Source: Paramixta manurensis
GTDB lineage: Bacteria; Pseudomonadota; Gammaproteobacteria; Enterobacterales; Enterobacteriaceae
Length of the DNA stretch: 64,000 bases
Assembly: GCF_013285385.1 (NCBI RefSeq)
Contig: NZ_CP054212.1
Coordinates: 2,418,001-2,482,000 of the forward strand
Direction of reading: 5' to 3'
The notes under the pieces are model-generated. The model searched no databases, was not told the DNA's origin, and was given only the letters and a program-made list of their open reading frames with translations. A program made the position numbers and the translations under genes. This document shows positions 8,273-17,357 of the stretch, piece by piece. The first letter of the stretch is position 1. Every line of letters starts with the position of its first letter.

Positions 8273-9277
8273 ATGAGCGAGCATATTGAAAACCTGCTGG
8301 GCGAAGCGAACAATTTCCTTGAGATGCTGGAGCAGGTTTCACGTCTGGCCCCTCTAAATAAACCGGTTTTGATTGTTGGCGAACGCGGCACCGGGAAGGA
8401 ATTGATAGCGAACCGCCTCCATTATCTTTCCGAACGCTGGCAGGGGCCGTTTATTTCACTTAATTGCGCCGCGTTAAATGAAAATCTGCTCGATTCGGAG
8501 CTATTCGGTCATGAGGCTGGCGCCTTTACCGGCGCGCAGAAACGCCATTTAGGGCGTTTTGAGCGGGCCGATGGCGGTACGTTGTTTCTGGATGAATTGG
8601 CGACCGCGCCCATGCTGGTCCAGGAAAAACTATTACGCGTCATTGAATATGGTCAACTGGAGCGTGTCGGCGGTAACCAACCACTACAGGTAAGCGTGCG
8701 TCTGGTGTGCGCGACCAATGAAGACTTACCAGCGCTCGCCGAACAGGGGAAATTTCGCGCTGACCTGCTTGACAGGCTAGCGTTTGACGTGGTGCAACTA
8801 CCGCCATTACGTGCGCGACGTGGCGATATTTTAGTGATGGCGGAACACTTCGCGATTCAAATGTGTCGTGAATTGAGCTTGCCGCTCTTCCCCGGCTTTT
8901 CGGCGCAGGCACAACAAACCTTGCTGGACTATCACTGGCCCGGCAATGTGCGAGAGTTAAAAAACGTGGTGGAACGTTCAGTATATCGCCACGGTACCAG
9001 CAGTCAGGAACTGGCAACCATCATCATTAATCCTTTTAGTCTACGCGCCGCCCCGGCGGTGCCTATGACAACTGACGCATTGCCATCATTACCGCTCGAC
9101 CTGCGTCAATGGCAAAATCAGCAGGAAAAACAATTGCTGGAGAAGAGCTTGCAACAGGCGCGTTTTAATCAACGCCGCGCCGCCGAACTCCTCGGGGTGA
9201 CCTATCATCAGTTTCGGGCGATGTTAAAAAAGCAGGGTGTGGTTTCGCATTCGGAACAGCGCTTACAGGACGAGTGA
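8273..9277 (+). CDS. pspF: Psp operon transcriptional activator PspF
   Basis: Sigma-54 activator without a receiver domain, 334 residues from the ATG at 8273 (MSEHIENLLGEA, matching the family N-terminus). It has Walker A GERGTGKE, an intact GAFTGA loop (AGAFTGAQ), Walker B LFLDEL and a C-terminal Fis-type helix-turn-helix (NQRRAAELLGVTYHQF). It is divergent from pspA. Confidence 0.96.
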   Translation: MSEHIENLLGEANNFLEMLEQVSRLAPLNKPVLIVGERGTGKELIANRLHYLSERWQGPFISLNCAALNENLLDSELFGHEAGAFTGAQKRHLGRFERADGGTLFLDELATAPMLVQEKLLRVIEYGQLERVGGNQPLQVSVRLVCATNEDLPALAEQGKFRADLLDRLAFDVVQLPPLRARRGDILVMAEHFAIQMCRELSLPLFPGFSAQAQQTLLDYHWPGNVRELKNVVERSVYRHGTSSQELATIIINPFSLRAAPAVPMTTDALPSLPLDLRQWQNQQEKQLLEKSLQQARFNQRRAAELLGVTYHQFRAMLKKQGVVSHSEQRLQDE

Positions 9278-9283
9278 TCACGA

Positions 9284-9375
9284 TAAAAAAAAGCCCGCGC
9301 AAGGCGGGCTGAAAAATACTGGAAGCAATGTGAGCAATGTCGTGCTCTTCTTCGGTAGAGCCACCGTCGAAGTGC
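9284..9375 (-). ncRNA. ryhB: RyhB-family iron-responsive small RNA
   Basis: About 92 nt transcribed leftwards between pspF and sapA. Its central segment (9315-9346) appears identical, over about 32 bases, to the E. coli RyhB core as I recall it, including CACATTGCTTCCAGTATT. It ends in a perfect Rho-independent terminator: GC hairpin AGCCCGCC..GCGGGCT (9292-9310) and a run of eight T. The 5' part can form a CUUC..GAAG stem-loop, as in RyhB. The start is inferred at 9375, seven bases after the -10. RyhB pairs with mRNAs of iron-using proteins through Hfq and RNase E. The 3' hairpin has no T run on the plus strand, so it does not obviously terminate pspF. In E. coli ryhB lies between yhhX and yhhY; here the locus is different. 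Confidence 0.88.
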
Positions 9376-9381
9376 AAATGA

Positions 9382-9411
9382 ATAATAATCATTCTCACTA
9401 TCATCTGTAAA
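9382..9411 (-). promoter_or_regulatory. ryhB promoter with Fur box
   Basis: On the minus strand, -35 TTTACA (9406-9411), an 18-base spacer and -10 TATTAT (9382-9387). A Fur box TGAGAATGATTATTA (9383-9397) matches the 7-1-7 consensus TGATAAT-N-ATTATCA at 12 of 14 positions and covers the -10. This predicts repression by Fe-Fur. Confidence 0.8.
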
Positions 9412-9420
9412 GTAGTTTAT

Positions 9421-9435
9421 TGAGAATTTTTCTCA
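9421..9435. promoter_or_regulatory. Second Fur-box match upstream of ryhB
   Basis: TGAGAATTTTTCTCA matches the 7-1-7 Fur consensus at 12 of 14 positions. It lies 10 bases upstream of the ryhB -35, so it could extend Fur binding over the promoter. It may also face sapA. Confidence 0.55.
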
Positions 9436-9594
9436 TTACCACACCAACATCAGGCGTACTCTCGCTGTTTGCCCTACCTCCGGCTGAACATCATGCCCGG
9501 TTTGTCGGAAAAAACAGCGGTTATACCGGCAAATTTTGGGACAATGCGCAGAGTGCGATACACTCTGTCAATTGCCGGTAAACTATTGCAGCCT

Positions 9595-11223
9595 ATGCCC
9601 AAATTACTCTCCTCGTTACTGTTAGGATTGAGCGTCCTGAGCGCCTCGGCCTGGTCGGCTTCGCCGGGTGATATTCGCCAGAGCGGTTTTGTCTATTGCG
9701 TTAATGGCGTAATGAATACCTTTAATCCTCAACTCGCTAGCGGCGGTTTAGCGGTTGATACCCTTTCCGCCCAACTTTATGACCGCTTACTGGATGTTGA
9801 TCCCTATACGTATCGCTTGATTCCCGAACTGGCCGAAAGTTGGGAGGTGCGGGATAACGGTGCAACTTACCGGTTTCATTTGCGGCATAAGGTCGCGTTT
9901 CAAAAAACCGCCTGGTTTACTCCCAGCCGCCCACTTAATGCCGATGACGTGGTGTTTAGCTTCTCGCGCATCTTCGATCGCCATCATCCCTGGCACAACG
10001 TCAGCGGCGGTAATTATCCCTATTTCGATAGCCTGCAATTCGCCGATTCGGTGCAAAGCATAAAAAAACTGAATAACGATACGGTGGAGATCCGGCTGAA
10101 CAGCCCGGACGCCTCTTTCCTTTGGCACCTGGCAACACACTACGCGCCGGTAATGTCGGCGGAATATGCCGACCAGCTCACTCGCCTTGACCGTCAGGAA
10201 CAGATGGATCAACTACCGGTGGGGACCGGCCCGTTTATGCTGAGTGAATATCGGGCGGGGCAATATATCCGTCTGGCGCGTAATCCGGACTACTGGAAAG
10301 GCGTGCCGCGCATGCCGCAAGTGGTGATTGACATGGGCGCAGGCGGCACCGGCCGCTTATCAAAATTATTAACCGGCGAGTGTGATGTATTGGCCTATCC
10401 TGCCGCCAGCCAGCTCTCGATTTTACGCGACGATCCACGTTTGCGGTTGACGCTGCGCCCCGGCATGAACATCGCTTATCTGGCTTTTAACACTCGCAAG
10501 CCACCGCTGGATCGACCGGCGGTCCGCCAAGCCCTGGCATTAGCCATTAATAATGAACGCCTGATGGAATCGATCTATTACGGCACGGCGGAAACCGCCG
10601 CCTCGATTTTACCGCGCGCGTCGTGGGCCTATGATAATAACGCTCACATTACTCCCTATAACCCGCAGAAAGCGCGTGAGCAGTTGAAAGCGCTGGGAAT
10701 AGAAAACCTCCATCTGACGTTGTGGGTGCCCTCCTCTTCACAGTCCTGGAACCCCAGCCCGCTGAAGACCGCCGAACTCATTCAGGCCGATATGGCACAG
10801 ATTGGCGTGCGAGTGACCATTGTTCAGGTTGAGGGGCGCTTTCAAGAGGCGCGCCTGATGGAGATGAATCACGATTTGACGCTGACCGGTTGGGCGACAG
10901 ACAGTAACGATCCGGACAGTTTTTTCCGCCCGTTGCTAAGTTGCGCGGCGATTCGTTCCCAGACCAATTATGCGCATTGGTGTGATCCGGCATTCGATAG
11001 TGTGCTGCACAAGGCGCTGTTATCACAGCAGTTGGCTTCTCGCATCGAGCAGTATGATGAAGCACAGCGCATATTGGCGGAACAATTACCGGTGCTGCCC
11101 CTCGCCTCATCATTACGCCTACAGGCCTATCGACATGATATTGAAGGCCTGGTTTTGAGCCCGTTTGGCAACGCCTCGTTTGCTGGCGTTCATCGCAATC
11201 CGCGCGAGGAGACCACACCATGA
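9595..11223 (+). CDS. sapA: Peptide ABC transporter periplasmic binding protein SapA
   Basis: Family 5 solute-binding protein. In related species it binds antimicrobial peptides and haem. The start at 9595 (MPKLLSSLLLGLSVLSASAWSA) gives a clean signal peptide and 542 residues, close to E. coli 547. In-frame codons from 9469 would place the signal sequence internally, so they are rejected. The family core VDPYTYRLIPELAESWEV is present. It opens a five-gene operon with overlapping genes. Confidence 0.93.
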   Translation: MPKLLSSLLLGLSVLSASAWSASPGDIRQSGFVYCVNGVMNTFNPQLASGGLAVDTLSAQLYDRLLDVDPYTYRLIPELAESWEVRDNGATYRFHLRHKVAFQKTAWFTPSRPLNADDVVFSFSRIFDRHHPWHNVSGGNYPYFDSLQFADSVQSIKKLNNDTVEIRLNSPDASFLWHLATHYAPVMSAEYADQLTRLDRQEQMDQLPVGTGPFMLSEYRAGQYIRLARNPDYWKGVPRMPQVVIDMGAGGTGRLSKLLTGECDVLAYPAASQLSILRDDPRLRLTLRPGMNIAYLAFNTRKPPLDRPAVRQALALAINNERLMESIYYGTAETAASILPRASWAYDNNAHITPYNPQKAREQLKALGIENLHLTLWVPSSSQSWNPSPLKTAELIQADMAQIGVRVTIVQVEGRFQEARLMEMNHDLTLTGWATDSNDPDSFFRPLLSCAAIRSQTNYAHWCDPAFDSVLHKALLSQQLASRIEQYDEAQRILAEQLPVLPLASSLRLQAYRHDIEGLVLSPFGNASFAGVHRNPREETTP

Positions 11224-12185
11224 TTATCTACACCCTGCGTCGCCTGGTGTTGCTGATCGTTACGCTCTTTATGCTGACGCTGGTCGGCTTTAGCCTGAGC
11301 TATTTTACGCCCCATGCGCCGCTACAGGGCGCTTCGCTGTATGATGCCTGGTGGTTTTGGTTTACTGGCGTATTGCAATTTGATTTTGGCGTTTCCAGCA
11401 TCAACGGTCAGCCCATTAGTCAGCAGTTGTGGGAAGTTTTTCCTGCCACGCTGGAACTGTGCATTATGGCGTTTACACTGGCGTTATTGATCGGTATTCC
11501 GTTTGGCATTATCGCCGGTGTGATGCGTAATAAATGGCAGGATAAAGCGATCAGCGCCTTCGCGCTATTGGGCTTTTCCATGCCGGTCTTCTGGCTGGCG
11601 TTACTACTGACCCTGTTCTTTTCACTCAACCTGGGCTGGCTGCCGGTTTCCGGACGTATTGATTTGTTGTATCAAGTCAAACACGTTACCGGCTTCGCGT
11701 TAATCGATGCCTGGCTGAGCCACTCGCCGTGGCGCCATGAAATGATTATCAGTGTGCTGACCCACATGGTTCTACCGGTGACCGCGCTCGCCGTGGCGCC
11801 GACCACCGAAGTGGCGCGCCTGCTGCGCATCAGCACCAGCGAAGTGATTGATACCAACTATGTTAAAGCCGCGGCAACACGCGGCCTGTCGCGTTTTACT
11901 GTGATCCGCCGCCACGTACTGCACAATGCGCTACCGCCGGTCATCCCTCGGTTGGGCCTACAGTTTTCGACCATGCTAACGCTGGCGATGATTACCGAAG
12001 TGGTGTTCAGTTGGCCGGGGCTTGGGCGTTGGCTGGTGAATGCGATTCGCCAACAAGATTACGCGGCGATTTCCGCAGGCGTGATGGCGGTTGGCGGCAT
12101 GGTGATTACGGTTAATGTGCTTTCCGATATTCTGGGGGCGATGACCAACCCGCTGAAACACAAGGAATGGTATGCCCTCAGATAA
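11220..12185 (+). CDS. sapB: Sap transporter permease SapB
   Basis: Inner-membrane permease of 321 residues, the same length as in E. coli. An N-terminal membrane helix is followed by a DppB-type transmembrane domain and an EAA-like loop (YVKAAATRGLSRFTVIRRH). It overlaps sapA by four bases (ATGA). SapBCDF has been linked to putrescine export in E. coli. Confidence 0.96.
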   Translation: MIIYTLRRLVLLIVTLFMLTLVGFSLSYFTPHAPLQGASLYDAWWFWFTGVLQFDFGVSSINGQPISQQLWEVFPATLELCIMAFTLALLIGIPFGIIAGVMRNKWQDKAISAFALLGFSMPVFWLALLLTLFFSLNLGWLPVSGRIDLLYQVKHVTGFALIDAWLSHSPWRHEMIISVLTHMVLPVTALAVAPTTEVARLLRISTSEVIDTNYVKAAATRGLSRFTVIRRHVLHNALPPVIPRLGLQFSTMLTLAMITEVVFSWPGLGRWLVNAIRQQDYAAISAGVMAVGGMVITVNVLSDILGAMTNPLKHKEWYALR

Positions 12186-13062
12186 TATTTACGCTGAAAA
12201 ACGCCTGCCAAGCCCGTTCCGGCATACGTGGCGGCTGTTCTATCACGACACCTCGGCAATGGTGGGATTTTACGGCTTTATCGCCCTGCTGTTGTTGTGT
12301 GTATTTGGCGGGCTGTTAGCACCATACGGTATTGACCAACAATTCCTGGGTTATCAGCTATTACCGCCGTCCTGGTCGCGTTATGGCGACGTGTCGTTTT
12401 TCTTAGGCACTGACGACTTAGGGCGCGATCTACTGAGCCGTTTACTAAGCGGCGCGGCGCCGACCGTCGGTTCGGCCATTCTCGTCACCTTATTGGCGGC
12501 GCTGGCGGCAATGGTGCTCGGCGTGTTGGCGGGGTTAACCCGTGGGTTACGTTCAGCAATTATGAATCATGTGCTGGATACACTGCTTTCCATTCCCTCT
12601 TTACTGCTCGCCATTGTGGTGGTGGCATTTTTAGGCCCGCGTCTAGAGCACGCGCTGTTAGCGGTGTTTCTTGCCCTGCTACCGCGTTTAGTGCGCGCCA
12701 TTTATAGCGCGGTGCACGATGAGCTGGAAAAAGATTATGTGGTCGCGGTTCGCCTCGATGGTGCCGGGCGTCTGAATATTCTTTGGCACGCTATTTTGCC
12801 GAATATTCTACCATTACTGGTCAGTGAGTTTACGCGTGGATTATCGATGGCGATCCTTGATATTGCCGCGCTGGGGTTTCTCGATTTAGGCGCGCAGCTT
12901 CCCTCTCCTGAATGGGGAGCCATGCTCGGCGATGCGTTAGAGTTAATTTATGTTGCGCCCTGGACCGTTATGCTGCCCGGTGCTTCAATCATGGTTAGTG
13001 TACTAATCGTCAACCTGTTGGGCGACGGTATCCGCCGAGCCATCGTTGCGGGAGTGGAATAA
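12172..13062 (+). CDS. sapC: Sap transporter permease SapC
   Basis: Second permease, 296 residues, DppC type. The sequence LGTDDLGRDLLSRLLSGA precedes the transmembrane domain and the EAA loop is VVAVRLDGAGRLNILWHAI. It overlaps sapB by 14 bases and sapD by one, so translation is coupled throughout. Confidence 0.96.
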   Translation: MPSDNIYAEKRLPSPFRHTWRLFYHDTSAMVGFYGFIALLLLCVFGGLLAPYGIDQQFLGYQLLPPSWSRYGDVSFFLGTDDLGRDLLSRLLSGAAPTVGSAILVTLLAALAAMVLGVLAGLTRGLRSAIMNHVLDTLLSIPSLLLAIVVVAFLGPRLEHALLAVFLALLPRLVRAIYSAVHDELEKDYVVAVRLDGAGRLNILWHAILPNILPLLVSEFTRGLSMAILDIAALGFLDLGAQLPSPEWGAMLGDALELIYVAPWTVMLPGASIMVSVLIVNLLGDGIRRAIVAGVE

Positions 13063-14054
13063 TGCCGTTACTGGATATTCGTAACCTGACCATTGAGTTT
13101 ATGACCGCTGACGGCCCGGTAAAAGCCGTCGACCGGGTTAACCTCACGCTAACCGAAGGGGAAATCCGCGGCCTGGTGGGTGAATCCGGTTCGGGTAAGA
13201 GCCTAATTGCGAAAGCGATTTGCGGCGTTACCAAAGATAACTGGCGCGTCACCGCCGATCGGATGCGTTTTGATGATGTGGATTTGCTGCATCTGACGCC
13301 ACGTGAACGCCGCCGAATCGTGGGGCACAACGTCTCAATGATTTTTCAGGAGCCGCAATCCTGTCTCGATCCGTCGGAGAGCGTGGGTCGGCAACTGATT
13401 CAGGCGATTCCGGGCTGGACCTATAAAGGCCGCTGGTATCAGCGTTTCCGCTGGCGTCGCATACGTGCGATTGAGCTCCTGCATCGAGTCGGGATTAAAG
13501 ATCATAAAGACATTATGCGCAGTTATCCTTACGAACTCACCGAAGGAGAGTGTCAAAAGGTCATGATCGCGATCGCGCTGGCTAACCAGCCGCGCCTGTT
13601 GATTGCCGATGAGCCAACCAATGCGATGGAGCCGACCACCCAAGCGCAGATTTTCAGGTTGCTAAGCCGTTTGAATCAGAACAATAACACCACCATTTTA
13701 TTGATCAGCCACGATCTGCAAATGATGAGCAAATGGGCCAACCGCATCAATGTAATGTATTGCGGACAAACGGTTGAAACGGCGGGAAGCGATGATTTAA
13801 TTGCCACACCGCATCATCCTTATACCCAGGCGTTAATCCGCGCGATGCCGGATTTTGGTCGTGCATTGCCGCATAAAAGCCGCCTCAATGCGCTGCCGGG
13901 AGCCATTCCCTCGCTGGAACATTTACCGATTGGCTGTCGGCTGGGGCCGCGTTGCCCGTATGCACAAAAAAAATGTACCGAAACGCCACGGCTGACCGGC
14001 GCGAAAAATCATCTGTTTGCCTGCCACTTCCCGTTGAATATGGAGACGCAATAA
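13062..14054 (+). CDS. sapD: Sap transporter ATPase SapD
   Basis: ABC ATPase of 330 residues. Walker A is GESGSGKS, the Q-loop is FQEPQSCLDP, Walker B is LLIADEPT and the switch histidine is LISHD. The signature is the divergent LTEGE instead of LSGGQ, as I recall it also is in E. coli SapD. A C-terminal oligopeptide-transporter tail carries the CRLGPRCPYAQKKC cysteine cluster. Confidence 0.96.
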   Translation: MPLLDIRNLTIEFMTADGPVKAVDRVNLTLTEGEIRGLVGESGSGKSLIAKAICGVTKDNWRVTADRMRFDDVDLLHLTPRERRRIVGHNVSMIFQEPQSCLDPSESVGRQLIQAIPGWTYKGRWYQRFRWRRIRAIELLHRVGIKDHKDIMRSYPYELTEGECQKVMIAIALANQPRLLIADEPTNAMEPTTQAQIFRLLSRLNQNNNTTILLISHDLQMMSKWANRINVMYCGQTVETAGSDDLIATPHHPYTQALIRAMPDFGRALPHKSRLNALPGAIPSLEHLPIGCRLGPRCPYAQKKCTETPRLTGAKNHLFACHFPLNMETQ

Positions 14055-14860
14055 TGGTCGAAACGCTACTGGAAGTGCGGAATCTGAGTAAGACCTATCG
14101 TTATCGCACCGGCCTATTCCGCCGCCAGCATGTCGAAGCGGTTAAGGGAGTTAGTTTTACCCTGCGGGAAAAACAGACGATGGCGATTATCGGAGAGAAT
14201 GGGTCCGGTAAATCTACGCTGGCCAAAATGCTCAGCGGTATGATCGCTCCCTCTACCGGTGAGATTGTGATTGATGATCATCCGCTTAAATATGGCGATT
14301 ATGGGTATCGTAGCCAGCGCATCCGTATGATTTTTCAGGACCCTTCGACGTCGCTCAACCCACGCCAACGTATTAGTCAGATCTTGGATTTACCCTTGCG
14401 GTTGAATACAGACTTTGAGGCGGAGGAGCGCGAAAAGCGCATCATCGCGACTCTGCGCCAGGTTGGCCTGCTACGCGACCATGCTTCTTACTATCCGCAT
14501 ATGCTGGCGCCGGGGCAAAAACAGCGCGTTGGGCTGGCGCGCGCCCTGATTCTGCAACCGAAAGTGATTATTGCCGATGAGGCAATGGCCTCATTAGATA
14601 TGTCGATGCGCTCACAATTAGTCAACCTGATGCTGGAGTTGCAGGAGAAACAGGGGCTTTCTTATATTTACGTTACACAGCACCTCGGCATGATGAAGCA
14701 CATTAGCGACCAGTTGATCGTGATGCATCAGGGTGAAGTGGTGGAACGCGGCGGCACCGCCGATGTATTGGCTTCACCGTTACATGAACTGACAAAACGG
14801 CTGATTAGCAGTCATTTCGGCGAAGCGCTGACGGCGGAAGCCTGGCGTAAAGATTGGTGA
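14054..14860 (+). CDS. sapF: Sap transporter ATPase SapF
   Basis: Second ABC ATPase, 268 residues from the ATG that overlaps the sapD stop by one base. An in-frame start further upstream lies inside sapD and is rejected. Walker A is GENGSGKS, Walker B IIADEA, and the signature LAPGQ is again divergent. It pairs with SapD to power the SapBC channel. Confidence 0.96.
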   Translation: MVETLLEVRNLSKTYRYRTGLFRRQHVEAVKGVSFTLREKQTMAIIGENGSGKSTLAKMLSGMIAPSTGEIVIDDHPLKYGDYGYRSQRIRMIFQDPSTSLNPRQRISQILDLPLRLNTDFEAEEREKRIIATLRQVGLLRDHASYYPHMLAPGQKQRVGLARALILQPKVIIADEAMASLDMSMRSQLVNLMLELQEKQGLSYIYVTQHLGMMKHISDQLIVMHQGEVVERGGTADVLASPLHELTKRLISSHFGEALTAEAWRKDW

Positions 14861-14929
14861 TCGGCAGCAAGAGTCACCATGAAAGCTGTCTGAGATCAAG
14901 CGATTCCCGGCCGCAACTCATACTAACGC

Positions 14930-14952
14930 CTCCTAAGGAGTCGTGCTAGAAT
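14930..14952 (+). promoter_or_regulatory. fabI promoter with extended -10 and an adjoining palindrome
   Basis: TGCTAGAAT (14944-14952) is an extended -10, 80 bases before the fabI start. The 11-bp palindrome CTCCTAAGGAG (14930-14940) occupies the spacer and could be an operator. No factor can be named from the sequence. Confidence 0.5.
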
Positions 14953-15031
14953 CGCCGGGTCGATTAACGTCGGTCGCAGTTTTATTGTCTAAATGCGGCC
15001 GCCAACAACAATGACCATAAGGATTACAGCT

Positions 15032-15820
15032 ATGGGTTTTCTTTCCGGTAAGCGCATTCTGATTACTGGCGTTGCCAGTAAGCTCTCCATCGCATACGGT
15101 ATTGCACAGGCGATGCACAAACAGGGCGCCGAGCTGGCTTTCACCTACCAGAACGACAAATTGAAGGGTCGTGTGGAGGAGTTTGCTAAAGAACTGGGCT
15201 CTGAGATTGTTCTGCCGTGCGATGTTGCTGAAGATGAGAGCATCACAGCGCTGTTTACTGAACTGGCAAAAACCTGGCCAAAATTTGACGGTTTCGTCCA
15301 CTCTATCGGCTTTGCGCCGGGCGACCAGTTGGATGGCGATTATGTCAACGCCGTTACGCGTGAAGGTTTCAAAATTGCACACGATATTAGCGCGTACAGC
15401 TTCGTGGCGATGGCTAAAGAATGCCGTGCGATGCTGAACCCGAATGCTGCATTGCTGACGCTTTCTTACCTCGGCGCTGAGCGTGCGATCCCGAACTATA
15501 ACGTTATGGGTCTGGCTAAAGCTTCACTGGAAGCTAACGTGCGCTATATGGCAAACGCAATGGGTCCGGAAGGTGTGCGTGTTAACGCCGTTTCTGCTGG
15601 CCCAATTCGTACCCTTGCGGCCTCCGGCATTAAGGACTTCCGTAAAATGCTGGCGCACTGCGAAGCCGTTACGCCAATTCGTCGTACCGTTACCATTGAA
15701 GATGTAGGTAACTCCGCTGCGTTCCTGTGTTCCGATTTAGCCGGTGGGATTACCGGTGAAGTGGTTCACGTTGATGGCGGCTTCAGCATTGCCGCGATGA
15801 ATGAGTTAGAACTGAAATAA
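15032..15820 (+). CDS. fabI: Enoyl-[acyl-carrier-protein] reductase (NADH)
   Basis: Last step of each fatty acid elongation cycle and the target of triclosan. The 262 residues match E. coli exactly in length. The catalytic Tyr and Lys are seen in NYNVMGLAKAS (Y156, K163). G93 in VHSIGFAPG, a known triclosan-resistance position, is wild type. The start at 15032 follows GGA and fits the family N-terminus MGFLSGKRIL. Confidence 0.98.
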   Translation: MGFLSGKRILITGVASKLSIAYGIAQAMHKQGAELAFTYQNDKLKGRVEEFAKELGSEIVLPCDVAEDESITALFTELAKTWPKFDGFVHSIGFAPGDQLDGDYVNAVTREGFKIAHDISAYSFVAMAKECRAMLNPNAALLTLSYLGAERAIPNYNVMGLAKASLEANVRYMANAMGPEGVRVNAVSAGPIRTLAASGIKDFRKMLAHCEAVTPIRRTVTIEDVGNSAAFLCSDLAGGITGEVVHVDGGFSIAAMNELELK

Positions 15821-15826
15821 TCTGTC

Positions 15827-15848
15827 CGGGCGAGGGTCCCCTCGCCCG
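15827..15848 (+). terminator. fabI terminator
   Basis: Nine-pair stem CGGGCGAGG / CCTCGCCCG with loop GTCC, followed by a pyrimidine-rich stretch but no strong T run. Confidence 0.65.
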
Positions 15849-16028
15849 CTTCTTACGTCAATCATCCCGCTCCGTTTCTGTTATACCTTCCTGCTATTAA
15901 TTATCACTGAACAATCTTTCATTCGCGTAGCGCCATCAGCCAGGATAGTCATGCCATTCTGGCCCGAGCCGCGACGTGACCGGTTACGTTGTTGGGTCCG
16001 GGTCAATTAACATGTAAAAGGAATGACC

Positions 16029-17177
16029 ATGGAACAACGCCGTTACCCCGGCAATAGCCAGTGGTACCATGAAACCCAGGCCAGCCTTTGTGCCGTCACG
16101 GATTCATCGCAAATCTCTCATGCGGCTGAACCGGAAGATGGCTTTTTACCGGGCCTTCGTAAGCAGGCAGATGCAACACTAACGCCGCTATTACACGGTG
16201 CTCAACCCGCGTTACGCATTGCACGCGATCTGCATCAGGTTCTGTTCCCGCCTGCGCTTGAAACGTCTCTGACTCATACCTTAACGCTGTATGACCGTTT
16301 GAGTACGGCGTTAACCGTCGCCCAAGTCACCGGCGTTCAGCGGCTGTGTAACCACTATGCCACGCGCCTCAATCCCCTGCCGGGACCGGACTCTTCACGT
16401 GAAAGCAATAATCGCCTGACGCAAATCACGCAATATGCGCGGCAACTCGCCAGCCAACCCACGCTGATTGATGCGGCGGCATTACAGCGGCTTGATGAAG
16501 TGGGCCTGACGACGCCGGATATCATTACGTTCAGCCAGATTATTGGTTATGTGAGCTATCAGGCGCGGGTGGTAGCTGGCTTGCAGGCGCTAAGTGGTAT
16601 GCCGGTACGTTGGATACCCGGAGTAACCATTCCTGACGATGCGCCAGCCGAACGTTTTACTCAAGCCGTTGAGTGGCAGCCACAGTTACCGCCGGTTGAG
16701 TTACGTTATGCCAACGCGGAGCAACTAGAGGTACTCACCTTTTGCCAGCCGCAACCAGGGTTACAACACATTGCCTGGCTACTGGCGCACGATGCCCGTG
16801 CCTTATATGGCTGGGCGTCGTTAAACGCCGAGCTGGAAGCGGCTGGCGACGCTACCGATGAGAGATTAGCCGAGGCGGTAAGCGCTCGAATAAACGGCAG
16901 CGCCGGTTGTTTTGCCGGTTATCAAGGGGAGCTGGCAGCCGCTTTGCGTATCGGGGTTGAGGAAGCGCTGCAGGCAGCCGGGAAAGGTTCATCGGCTATG
17001 GCGGTGATAAATGCCGCCGCGCAACTCACCCGTTCGCCGGAGCGTTTTAGCGCCGCGCACCTGCAACCGTTGCAAGATTGTGGTCTGTCGTCGGCGGCCA
17101 TTTTCAGCCTGATCCAGAAAATTGCTTTTGCTAACTGGAATAATCGCCTGCTGCAAACGTTAGGCACCGCAGGCTGA
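16029..17177 (+). CDS. yciW: YciW, AhpD/CMD-like protein with a degenerate active site
   Basis: Cytoplasmic protein of 382 residues. Its position next to fabI and its N-terminus (MEQRRYPGNSQWYHETQ) match E. coli YciW, a CysB-linked gene implicated in cysteine and methionine metabolism. Two carboxymuconolactone-decarboxylase-like halves are visible: the first around ITFSQIIGYVSYQARVVAG (about 165-185), the second around RINGSAGCFAGYQGEL (about 285-300). In AhpD-like enzymes the second motif has two cysteines (CxxC) and a histidine; here only one cysteine remains and the histidine is absent. The second ATG (16029) is preferred because AAGGA abuts the first one. Confidence 0.85.
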   Translation: MEQRRYPGNSQWYHETQASLCAVTDSSQISHAAEPEDGFLPGLRKQADATLTPLLHGAQPALRIARDLHQVLFPPALETSLTHTLTLYDRLSTALTVAQVTGVQRLCNHYATRLNPLPGPDSSRESNNRLTQITQYARQLASQPTLIDAAALQRLDEVGLTTPDIITFSQIIGYVSYQARVVAGLQALSGMPVRWIPGVTIPDDAPAERFTQAVEWQPQLPPVELRYANAEQLEVLTFCQPQPGLQHIAWLLAHDARALYGWASLNAELEAAGDATDERLAEAVSARINGSAGCFAGYQGELAAALRIGVEEALQAAGKGSSAMAVINAAAQLTRSPERFSAAHLQPLQDCGLSSAAIFSLIQKIAFANWNNRLLQTLGTAG

Positions 17178-17208
17178 ATAACGTTTTAGCGTTAGGTTAT
17201 GTAATTAG

Positions 17209-17233
17209 AAAGCCTCTAAAAGAGGCTTTTTTT
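17209..17233 (+). terminator. yciW terminator
   Basis: Perfect nine-pair stem AAAGCCTCT / AGAGGCTTT with loop AAA and a T run to 17233. Confidence 0.9.
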
Positions 17234-17357
17234 ATTAGGCGTATTTTCTTTGTCAGGCACTCTCTTCTTGCGACGGTCGTCACAAATTTAGTTAGTCCCT
17301 ATTGAAATGGAGGTTAGTTCCGCGATAGATAGCGGCCAGGATAAAAGGTGTGAATAG

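Noticed and set aside
9292..9310. Hairpin after pspF taken as the pspF terminator
   Set aside because: The T run is present only on the minus strand, so it belongs to ryhB; on the plus strand the hairpin is followed by GAAAAAT.
9165..9404. 79-codon minus-strand frame starting MIVRMIIIHLHFDGG
   Set aside because: The frame reads through the RyhB RNA, its terminator and into pspF. It is explained by the small RNA.
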